The notes under the pieces are model-generated. The model had not been told where the DNA came from and did no database searches. It saw only the letters and a list, made by a program, of their open reading frames with translations. From an uncultured Treponema sp. (GTDB lineage: Bacteria; Spirochaetota; Spirochaetia; Treponematales; Treponemataceae), in NCBI GenBank assembly GCA_946538875.1, contig CAMNHD010000119.1, positions 1 to 5,715 of the forward strand: 5,715 bases of DNA. Reading direction: 5' to 3'. Positions 1-5,715 of this stretch are shown here, piece after piece. Every line of letters begins with the position of its first letter. Positions within the stretch are counted from its first letter, which is position 1. A program made the translations under genes and the position numbers.

Positions 1-40
1 GCCCCTCCAATCGGGCGTAGCCGCATGGCTTCCTCCCAAC

Positions 41-1705
41 ATGGCCACACATGTCACAGGGGTGGCCACTCGTCTTGATGATGCATATTCTGCGGTAACA
101 TCGGTATTCAACCGTTCTGCAAATGGTTCTTACCCTGTAATGCGTGGAGAAACAGGCTTCAAACTTTACGGCTTTAACCTGAACGGAGCAAGTACAACTG
201 TCAAGTTTAATGGAACAAGTGTTGGTACTGTAACTGCTGGAACTACAGCTGATTATGTAACATTCACTGTGCCAAATACCGCAAAGTCTGGTGATGTGGT
301 TGTTACGGTAAGCACAATTTCTTCTCTTAACAACAGCAACAGTGCTACAGCTCAATACAACCTTGAACCTAACGGCATAAACAATGATACATTGAATGAT
401 AATCGAAGTGTTTATGTCTGGGGAATGAATGATGTTGTAACGGGTGTAAAGACAATTCGTTATCCGTCGTTCAGAATCGGAAAGGATGCTAATCAAACTT
501 ATGCTTTTGTATATGATTATGATGGACAACGTATTCGCTACAATTTGAATGGAACTGATTCAAAATTAGATAGATCTTTTTCTCAATGGTATGCAACCGC
601 TTGTGCAGTGGATACATCTGGAAATCTTTATGGTGGTGCACAGAATGGTGATACTGGAGGTTCAGGTGGCAATGGGTATGCAAATTATAAATTCTATGCA
701 TTCGCTAATTCCTATACAGCTGGAAATTATTATGATAATGAATACGGTGCTTATCGTTCTGGAGGAAGTAGTATTCGACTTGAAAATACGGTTTATAATA
801 ACACTTTCTATGCAGAACGCGTACAAAATCCTAAAATTGTCACTTTTGGAAGTAATACTACAAGCATATATACAGTTTATTATGATTCAGCAAAAGGTGG
901 AATAATTTTTAGATATGGAACAGCAAAAAAAGGAAATGATGCAACTACTTTTGGAGGTGGAATTGTAGACTATTTTAACAATGAAGATACAAATACTTCG
1001 AATGCACGTGTTATTGATAATTCTACAAATGTCGGTGAATACGCTGCAGTGGGTGTAATTCCAAATGGACTAACTGGACAGACTGGTGGCACAGCTGTTG
1101 TTTGTTGGAACTCAGATAATAAGCTTAAGTTCAAGTACAATACATCTCCAACTGGTAACACTTGGTCAGAAGAGATTATTATTGATGCCGACTATGCTGG
1201 TGAATACTGTGATCTTGCTGTAGACGCTGCAGGCGGTATTCATATCGCTTACTATCGTGCAGGTAATAAGCTTAAGTATGCTTATCTTGAATCATACAAC
1301 GACACTGTTGCCGATGTTTGTATGGTAGACACGTATCTTTCTGTAGGAGAAAACATCAGTATCGAAACAAGTTCTAAGACTATTTCATATACAGAGGGTG
1401 GCGTTGCAAAGATACGGTATGTTCCATACATTTCTTACTATTCCAATGCTATTGGCCTGGCAAAAGTAGCATGGCCTGTAAGCTTGGGGACTAATGTATC
1501 TTCTTCCAGTGAGAACACATTTGTTGATGGTGTCAACAGTGACAAGTTTACGGGTAAGTGGGAGGTTCAAGTTCTTCCTACCGCTCTTGCAACAAAACTC
1601 TTGAACTACACAATTGGTGTTGGAGAAAAAACAAACGGAACAGCAAACTCCGTTATGCTTGGGTATGGTACAAAGACTGGCTTACAGACTGCATTGCTCT
1701 ACTAA
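41..1705 (+). CDS. TIG + beta-propeller-like C-terminal module of a surface protein (module A), probable silent or 5'-incomplete cassette
   Basis: This frame encodes 554 residues from ATG 41. It stays open without a stop to the left edge, so the true 5' end is unknown. ATG 41 is a poor start: no purine-rich ribosome site precedes it and no signal peptide follows. From VTGVAT (residues 5-10) onward it aligns with the C-terminal half of the minus-strand protein. Shared landmarks are RSANGSYPV (26-33), an IPT/TIG-like Ig domain around 35-95 (YGFNL, TVP, SGDVVVTV), SSLNNSN, YVW, AVDTSGNLYG (189-198), KFKYNTSP, YAGEYCDLAVDAAGGIHIAYY (385-405), LKYAYL, VPYISY, FTGKWE and a LGYG...ALLY tail. The repeated 'GIHIAYY...LKYAY' and 'NKLKFKY' units look like beta-propeller blades. 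I infer a cell-surface or periplasmic role in binding or recognition; no catalytic residues are recognisable. A stand-alone gene starting left of the window is possible. Confident that it is coding, uncertain about the start and expression. Confidence 0.75.
   Translation: MATHVTGVATRLDDAYSAVTSVFNRSANGSYPVMRGETGFKLYGFNLNGASTTVKFNGTSVGTVTAGTTADYVTFTVPNTAKSGDVVVTVSTISSLNNSNSATAQYNLEPNGINNDTLNDNRSVYVWGMNDVVTGVKTIRYPSFRIGKDANQTYAFVYDYDGQRIRYNLNGTDSKLDRSFSQWYATACAVDTSGNLYGGAQNGDTGGSGGNGYANYKFYAFANSYTAGNYYDNEYGAYRSGGSSIRLENTVYNNTFYAERVQNPKIVTFGSNTTSIYTVYYDSAKGGIIFRYGTAKKGNDATTFGGGIVDYFNNEDTNTSNARVIDNSTNVGEYAAVGVIPNGLTGQTGGTAVVCWNSDNKLKFKYNTSPTGNTWSEEIIIDADYAGEYCDLAVDAAGGIHIAYYRAGNKLKYAYLESYNDTVADVCMVDTYLSVGENISIETSSKTISYTEGGVAKIRYVPYISYYSNAIGLAKVAWPVSLGTNVSSSSENTFVDGVNSDKFTGKWEVQVLPTALATKLLNYTIGVGEKTNGTANSVMLGYGTKTGLQTALLY
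42..68 (+). repeat. Small inverted repeat overlapping the module A junction
   Basis: TGGCCAC at 42-48 is the reverse complement of GTGGCCA at 62-68, with a 13-base loop holding the palindrome ACATGT (49-54). The 42-48 arm is absent from the module B junction, so this hairpin is specific to the left copy. It could be a recombinase arm, a hairpin in RNA, or chance. Confidence 0.4.
51..69 (+). repeat. Left copy of the 19-bp inverted repeat (junction of module A)
   Basis: The sequence ATGTCACAGGGGTGGCCAC is identical, in opposite orientation, to 3938-3956. It encodes the end of a His codon plus VTGVA and the first two bases of a Thr codon. Homology between module A and module B begins exactly here: upstream bases are unrelated, and downstream the two diverge at DNA level. 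The copy contains the 8-bp palindrome GTGGCCAC (62-69). A role as a recombination crossover point is an inference. Confidence 0.75.
1117..1277 (+). repeat. 14-bp in-frame direct repeat marking adjacent propeller-like blades
   Basis: TAATAAGCTTAAGT occurs at 1117-1130 and again at 1264-1277, both times in the same reading phase and encoding N-K-L-K. The protein context is DNKLKFKYNTSP and then GNKLKYAYLESY, that is, the same beta-strand position in two successive blade-like units about 49 residues apart. DNA-level identity suggests recent duplication or exchange between blades. Confidence 0.5.
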
Positions 1706-1800
1706 CAAACTCCACTTGCTCAATGCATCGAGTAGGGCTTGTAGTTGCTCTTTTAGCTAACCCTGCCAACGGCAAGCAGCGCAGCGAGTAAAATCGTAGC

Positions 1801-1843
1801 AAAAAGCCCATAGCAGGCAGCAATGCCACTATGGGCTCTTTTT
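1801..1843. terminator. Bidirectional rho-independent terminator downstream of module A
   Basis: AGCCCATAG (1805-1813) pairs with CTATGGGCT (1829-1837). Inside, GGCA (1816-1819) pairs with TGCC (1824-1827) around a GCAA tetraloop. The stem is preceded by AAAA and followed by a run of T (TCTTTTT), so it can stop transcription from either direction. It lies 95 bases past the module A stop and also downstream of the minus-strand gene remnant. Confidence 0.85.
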
Positions 1844-1863
1844 GCAAAGAATTGTCTCTTTGC
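1844..1863 (+). repeat. Hairpin next to the terminator
   Basis: GCAAAGA (1844-1850) pairs with TCTTTGC (1857-1863) around a 6-base loop, directly abutting the terminator T-run. TTTGCAAAG also occurs twice as a direct repeat (1841-1849 and 1859-1867). It may extend the terminator structure; no other role is apparent. Confidence 0.45.
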
Positions 1864-1974
1864 AAAGTCCGCTAATGCCTGGCAAGGTTCCGGGCGCTTT
1901 CGTACTTGTCCAGCAACCTGGCCCCGGGTGTAGTGCCCGCGCAAGCGGTAGCCCGATTTGCTTTAGGGTTTTGT

Positions 1975-2169
1975 TCAATTATTTTCTTTGTAAACTTCAA
2001 ATAAATCCACGTAGAAATGGGCCGGAAGCTGCGTCTCGTCTAGTTCCCCTCCCCAAATGCCGTATTCTGCCGACAGTATCATGTAGCAGGGCACTGTGCA
2101 GACTCTATTTCCATACTCGTCTCCAGGCAAATTGTATATCAGGTTTTCGCTGCCAGTTCCGTTCAGGGA
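1975..2169 (-). pseudogene. 3' remnant of a GH16-like glycoside hydrolase (laminarinase/glucanase type)
   Basis: The minus strand encodes 64 coherent residues ending in TGA at 1975-1977: SLNGTGSENLIYNL, then DEYGNRVCTVPCYMILSAEY, GIWGGELDETQLPAHF and YVDLFEVYKENN. The pattern 'P-x-Y-hIL-x-x-E-x-G-x-W-G-G-x-x-D-E-x-x-L-P-x-x-F-x-V-D-x-x-x-V-Y' is typical of the closing beta-strands of GH16 enzymes ('...LPxxFxVDYVRVYQ'). GH16 enzymes hydrolyse beta-glucans such as laminarin or lichenin. The frame runs upstream to an in-frame TGA inside the neighbouring terminator (2194-2196) and has no usable start. The GH16 catalytic motif (ExDxxE) would lie further N-terminal and is absent. It therefore looks like the tail of a gene whose body has been lost or displaced. 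The assignment is from motif memory, with a short alignment span. Confidence 0.5.
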
Positions 2170-2183
2170 AAAAGAGGCAAAAA

Positions 2184-2214
2184 AAGACCCCTGTCACATT
2201 GTGGCGGGGGTCTT
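2184..2214 (-). terminator. Rho-independent terminator of the long minus-strand gene
   Basis: On the minus strand GACCCC pairs with GGGGTC and is followed directly by seven T, 43 bases after the TAA stop. On the plus strand the same bases form a 14-bp stem (2184-2197 with 2201-2214, two G-U pairs, 3-base loop) followed by a T-rich stretch, so it may work both ways. The minus-strand arm reads ATGTGACAGGGGT, a near-copy of the junction repeat. Confidence 0.8.
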
Positions 2215-2256
2215 ATTTGTTTTGTTACTTACAAAAGTGCGTTACCAATTCTTTCC

Positions 2257-5200
2257 TTACTGAATAAATGCACTTTCATAACCTTGATCACTCATGAAGC
2301 CAAGAACTGGTGAGACTCCATTACCGATTCCACTTGCCGTACCAGTTGGAACAGCACTGCAAACAAGTGATTCTGTAGGTATGTTTGTAGTTGGAACAGG
2401 AACAATCTCCCAAACTCCAGTAAAGAAGTTTCCTTTCGCACCTGCACTAACAGTTTGAACATTCTCTGCATTCTTCTCTATAGTCTGTGGAAGCCATGCA
2501 ATACGAATTGGGCTCGTTGTCTGTACAAATGATGCATTCTGGTATGCGATGTATGGAACAATGTATGTTGTACTACCTACAGTTTCATCCTTGGTATTAA
2601 TTGTAATGTTAGTACCAGCAGAAAGATATGCATCAACTGTAACTACATGACTTGCGCGGTTTTCATCCGTGAGTGCAAAGTCATAACTTGGAAGATATGC
2701 ATACTTCAAGTCACCGGATGAGTTTACATAGTATGCAATATGAATTCCGTCTGCACTGTCAACAAACAAATCCACGTACTGGCCGGCATAATTGTCATCA
2801 ATTACCTGTGCATTTGTCTGCCATGCACCACCGTATACCGGACTGTTAGGACTTGTATTATATGAATAAACCAGCTGACGTTTGCTTGCGTCATACCATG
2901 CAACAACCGCAACACCTGTACTTGTTGCACCGACAGCAGAGTATTTACCGCCTTTGTAAGTCATCGTGTCATCCGCAACAACATGGAAGTTCTTTGCAGT
3001 TCCAGTAGATGTAGTCACATTACTTCCACTTTGTGCAGTTCCACTAGAATTCTGAGTAAGGCCATTTCCATAGCGGAATTTTACAGGATTCTGTTCATGG
3101 TTATTATCAAAGTAGCTCATATATACGACGCCATTACCAGTCGCAAACATCTTTGGAGTTGGAACACGATTTATATCGTAAACCTGTGTTGAAGAGTTAT
3201 AAACCTGCTCCAATGAATATCCAGTCGTTGTGCCTTGATAAGCCCCAGTTCCATAAGCACTAGTGTTTGTACTCCAAGGATAATATTTGAAACGCGCTGA
3301 TGAGTCAGTTACACGGTCTGTATTTGTGGAAGAACCATAGGCTTTTCCGCTTGTATCTACAGCAACGGCGTTATTGTGGAACTTGTTGTAGCTTCCATCA
3401 ATATTATACCTATCACCGTTCTTATCAAACACAAGCTGGAAAGCACTTCCACTTGTATTATTATCATACACCATGTAATAATTACCGTCTGCATCCATCT
3501 TCATTACAGGATCTGTTATACGCTTGCTCTGACGGAAGAACCCGTTCTTCCATACATACAACTTGACATCATCGGTAAGACGATTGTTGTTCAAGTTATT
3601 TGCCATGGAATTGTACATTGCAGCAGTTCCACTTGCAGCTTCTGTTGCTCCAGCCGCAAAAACAGGATTTTTATTTGAATTATTCAAACTGCTTATAGAG
3701 CTTACAGTAACTTCCAGCTCACCAGAATTTGCAGTAGCAGCAACAGTTGCCGTAATACTGTCTACAGATGAACTGTTTACAGTAATCTTAGCTGTGCTTC
3801 CATTCAAACTAAGAGTTGGTGCTGTATTTCCGTTCTTCAGGTTGAATCCACTCAGAGTTAACTTCTCTCCTGCATAAACGCTGTAATATCCATTCGAACT
3901 ACGGGCTATTTCCTCACCGCCGTTTGTTGAAAGCAAGGTGGCCACCCCTGTGACATACGGCACCACATCCATCTGGTAGACGCTCTTGTTGTATTCAGCG
4001 TGCACTGTCTCGTCGTCGCCGGCTGCGGTAAGGCTTGTGATGTTGCCGCTTTCGTCCATGGCAAGGACGGCTGCGTTCTTGTCGAGTCCTGCAACGCCGC
4101 TTATCTTTGAGGTGTCGATGTTCAATGTCCACTTGATGCGGTGTCCTTCCTGCTTCTGGTAGGAACCTGCGTCACTTGTGTCAAGGGCAAAGTCCCAACC
4201 GTTGTCAGCCATTGTGGCTCCTGCTGTGTGCCAGCCAGTGCTATTGTCGTAGTAGGCAGCCTGGACATAATCCTTTGTATTGTAGGTAAACTTACCTGCG
4301 GCTGCGGTAACGTCTGAGCTTGCGCTGGAAGAAGTCCAGTACTTTCCGGCCTTGTTGTACTGACCGGCATCTGTCACATAACCGCCTGCGGTAAAGCTGT
4401 CAAAGCTGAACCAGATGGAGCCAAGGCGGGTGTCGTCGTAGGCGTAGCCCTCAATTTTTATCTTGCCGGAAACTTTTGGATCGTCTCCATAGAGGTCTGT
4501 AATGTCTTCTGTAAGGTCATTCTCCAGCTCAATGTGGCCGTTAGCCTTGCTGTTGCCGTAAAGGCTGTTCACAGAGGCACTCTGCCAGTAGAATGGCTTT
4601 ACAGCATCCACAGGCGGCGTATTGTCGCTTATGTCGAGCACAAGAGGAATGTTCAGCAGGGCATACTGGCTGTCTGTTCCCTGAGTTGTACCGTCGGTCT
4701 TGTCCCAGAAGGTCAGATGCACGTAAATGTCCGCATTATCTGTTCCAAGACTCTTTGCACTTGCAATGGTATCCATTGCGGCATTGTCAAGGAAGACTGC
4801 GTTTCCTGTTCCGGCTGTAAGCTCGCTGCCACCTGTCAGTGTTTCCAGCAGGGTTGAAGAGGCAAGGGTCGGTGCACCGTCCGTAACTGCATCTGTCACA
4901 GTGTACATTGTTGCCGCAGTCTTATTGACACCTTCGGCAATTCTCGCGCTTCCCATAGCGACAGTAACCCCAAGACCTGTGTTGTTACCGCCGTTGATTC
5001 CGCCAACAAACTCCGGCACCACAAGGAACTTATCCTTTACGATGAAGGCGTTTGAAGTCAAATCCGCAACGCTTACGCCGTCCTTTGTATCGGCAGTCCC
5101 GTAGTAGTTGAATTCACCTGCTACGGCTCCGTCGGAATCGGAAGTCTTTGCAGTATAGTTAAATACACCGTTACCGTTAATGTCAGTTCCAAGGTAGACC

Positions 5201-5715
5201 TTGGCAATGCGTGGCCGGTTGTTTGCAATGTAGCTGTCCGTATAGCCGTGGGTTGTATTTCCTGCGGCATCGATGGCAACCACATGAACACGGATGTTAC
5301 CGTCGGTCACAAAGTCTGACTGGAATGTTGCACCCCATGTGTAGGTGTCGCCCAAGTTCATAAAGGTTTCTATCATGCCGTCATGGTCGTCTGAAGCAGG
5401 ATCAACAAGCTTGCGGTCGGTGGCAGAAACGCTTTCCTTTCCGGAGTGGTCCACAACCTGGGCGTAGATGATTTCCGCGCTTGTAAAGGAAGTGTCCACG
5501 GAATCCTTGAATGTCACGGTTCCGCTTGCATTGTCCACCGCCGTAATTATTGTATAGCGGTTTCCTATCTTTATGAGGTTTCCGACACGAACGTTAAGGT
5601 TTGCAGCCTTGATTACATTCGTGTCTGTAATTGTATTTGTTCCGCGAGTTCCGCTCACGTAGACACAGGCAAGACCGTCATCATTGCTGTAGACGCTTCC
5701 GCGTGTGCTTGCCTT
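2257..5715 (-). CDS. Large Ig-like/TIG/beta-propeller-like surface protein, 5'-incomplete (carries module B)
   Basis: The frame is open from the right edge to TAA at 2257-2259, giving 1152 visible residues. The valine codon GTG at 5658 is not a convincing start because the frame continues upstream without a stop. Numbered from 5658, residues 1-560 are Ig-like and beta-rich: NLIKIGNRYTIITAVD (27-42), VVAIDAAGNT (126-135), an acidic calcium-loop-like GTDINGNG (157-164), LDISDNTPP (341-349) and KIKIEGYAYDD (399-409). DVVPYVTGVAT (564-574) then opens module B. Module B has RSSNGYYSV, a TIG-like domain around 597-655 (LSGFNL, SGELEVTVSSISSLNNSN), then propeller-like repeats with AVDTSGKAYG, VAWYD, YNTSP, YAGQYVDLFVDSADGIHIAYY and LKYAYL, and a PVLGF...SAFIQ tail. 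I infer an exported surface protein for binding or adhesion; the export signal would lie outside the window. G+C drops sharply at the module B boundary, suggesting a mosaic gene. It converges on module A and has its own terminator 43 bases past the stop. Confidence 0.85.
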   Translation of the reverse strand, partial: KASTRGSVYSNDDGLACVYVSGTRGTNTITDTNVIKAANLNVRVGNLIKIGNRYTIITAVDNASGTVTFKDSVDTSFTSAEIIYAQVVDHSGKESVSATDRKLVDPASDDHDGMIETFMNLGDTYTWGATFQSDFVTDGNIRVHVVAIDAAGNTTHGYTDSYIANNRPRIAKVYLGTDINGNGVFNYTAKTSDSDGAVAGEFNYYGTADTKDGVSVADLTSNAFIVKDKFLVVPEFVGGINGGNNTGLGVTVAMGSARIAEGVNKTAATMYTVTDAVTDGAPTLASSTLLETLTGGSELTAGTGNAVFLDNAAMDTIASAKSLGTDNADIYVHLTFWDKTDGTTQGTDSQYALLNIPLVLDISDNTPPVDAVKPFYWQSASVNSLYGNSKANGHIELENDLTEDITDLYGDDPKVSGKIKIEGYAYDDTRLGSIWFSFDSFTAGGYVTDAGQYNKAGKYWTSSSASSDVTAAAGKFTYNTKDYVQAAYYDNSTGWHTAGATMADNGWDFALDTSDAGSYQKQEGHRIKWTLNIDTSKISGVAGLDKNAAVLAMDESGNITSLTAAGDDETVHAEYNKSVYQMDVVPYVTGVATLLSTNGGEEIARSSNGYYSVYAGEKLTLSGFNLKNGNTAPTLSLNGSTAKITVNSSSVDSITATVAATANSGELEVTVSSISSLNNSNKNPVFAAGATEAASGTAAMYNSMANNLNNNRLTDDVKLYVWKNGFFRQSKRITDPVMKMDADGNYYMVYDNNTSGSAFQLVFDKNGDRYNIDGSYNKFHNNAVAVDTSGKAYGSSTNTDRVTDSSARFKYYPWSTNTSAYGTGAYQGTTTGYSLEQVYNSSTQVYDINRVPTPKMFATGNGVVYMSYFDNNHEQNPVKFRYGNGLTQNSSGTAQSGSNVTTSTGTAKNFHVVADDTMTYKGGKYSAVGATSTGVAVVAWYDASKRQLVYSYNTSPNSPVYGGAWQTNAQVIDDNYAGQYVDLFVDSADGIHIAYYVNSSGDLKYAYLPSYDFALTDENRASHVVTVDAYLSAGTNITINTKDETVGSTTYIVPYIAYQNASFVQTTSPIRIAWLPQTIEKNAENVQTVSAGAKGNFFTGVWEIVPVPTTNIPTESLVCSAVPTGTASGIGNGVSPVLGFMSDQGYESAFIQ
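3938..3956 (-). repeat. Right copy of the 19-bp inverted repeat (junction of module B)
   Basis: The minus strand reads ATGTCACAGGGGTGGCCAC, identical to 51-69, and lies in the same codon phase (tAT GTC ACA GGG GTG GCC AC). It lies inside the long minus-strand gene, exactly between the GC-richer N-terminal part and the AT-richer module B. Together the two copies bound a 3.9-kb segment holding both convergent modules and the intergenic region. Confidence 0.75.

Larger units (their letters stand above)
1706..1974. other. Intergenic structured region downstream of module A
   Basis: No convincing coding frame is seen here. The stretch holds an imperfect 14-bp palindrome around ATGCAT (1719-1732), a short TGCC-AAC-GGCA hairpin (1764-1774), a strong terminator, a second small hairpin, and a GC-rich nested hairpin. 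In the nested hairpin CCGC-GCAA-GCGG (1937-1948) is enclosed by GGG (1926-1928) and CCC (1952-1954). The last part resembles the extreme left edge of the window in inverted orientation. Open frames on either strand here are arginine/alanine-rich and look spurious. Confidence 0.45.

Noticed and set aside
41..43. ATG 41 as the genuine start of an independent gene
   Set aside because: There is no ribosome-binding sequence and no signal peptide for a protein whose paralogue looks exported, and the frame stays open to the window edge.
1719..1732. Imperfect palindrome CTCAATGCATCGAG as a regulator operator
   Set aside because: It lies after a stop codon and before a terminator, with no promoter nearby; most likely incidental.
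1753..1944. Minus-strand 63-codon frame in the hairpin region
   Set aside because: It is made of hairpin arms and the terminator, is rich in Arg and Ala, and has no ribosome site.
1757..1960. Integron attC site, since treponemal integrons are known and GCTAAC plus hairpins occur here
   Set aside because: No paired RYYYAAC/GTTRRRY boxes with the expected spacing were found. The hairpins are better explained as terminators.
1842..2267. 141-codon open frame on the + strand in the intergenic region
   Set aside because: It crosses two hairpins and the terminator of the minus-strand gene, and is Arg/Cys/Pro-rich with no domain pattern. The opposite strand carries a much more protein-like GH16-type tail over the same bases.
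3300..5104. Several + strand frames opposite the long minus-strand gene
   Set aside because: They are shadows of the minus-strand coding sequence, with no coherent motifs.
5656..5658. GTG at 5658 as the start of the long minus-strand gene
   Set aside because: The frame continues in character (SNDDGLACVYVSG...) to the right edge without a stop, so this valine is internal.

Overview
The window looks like host-associated Treponema (Spirochaetota) DNA. This is inferred from protein style and is not proven. It holds two convergent open reading frames for very large, repetitive, low-cysteine extracytoplasmic proteins built from Ig-like/TIG and beta-propeller-like segments. These proteins carry the motifs 'DVVPY', 'RSxNGxYxV' and 'GFNL', which I associate with expanded treponemal surface-protein families. 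No RNA gene, CRISPR array, insertion sequence or recombinase gene is visible.

Layout. Positions 1-40 are a GC-rich stretch with no coding signature. From about 51 to 1705 (+ strand) runs 'module A', a roughly 550-residue TIG plus propeller-like C-terminal module with no credible start, ribosome-binding site or signal peptide. Positions 1706-2256 are intergenic and contain a strong bidirectional terminator (1801-1843), GC-rich hairpins, a minus-strand gene remnant (1975-2169, resembling the last ~64 residues of a GH16-type glycoside hydrolase) and the terminator of the minus-strand gene (2184-2214). From 2257 to the right edge (- strand) runs a long protein, 1152 visible residues and 5'-incomplete. 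Its GC-richer N-terminal part (3957-5715) holds Ig-like repeats, and its AT-richer C-terminal part, 'module B' (2257-3956), is a diverged paralogue of module A.

Main observation. Modules A and B face each other and are bounded by a perfect 19-bp inverted repeat (51-69 and 3938-3956) encoding VTGVAT in the same reading phase. The paralogues differ heavily in DNA elsewhere, even where the protein is conserved. The repeat sits exactly where homology between the two begins and where G+C content drops. In A the usual upstream 'DVVPY' segment is missing. Inversion between the repeats would join the N-terminal part of B in frame to module A. The arrangement therefore looks like an invertible, shufflon-like or gene-conversion C-terminal switch for a surface protein, with B expressed and A silent. 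This is an inference from sequence layout. No recombinase is visible, and both the left end of A and the N-terminus of B lie outside the window.
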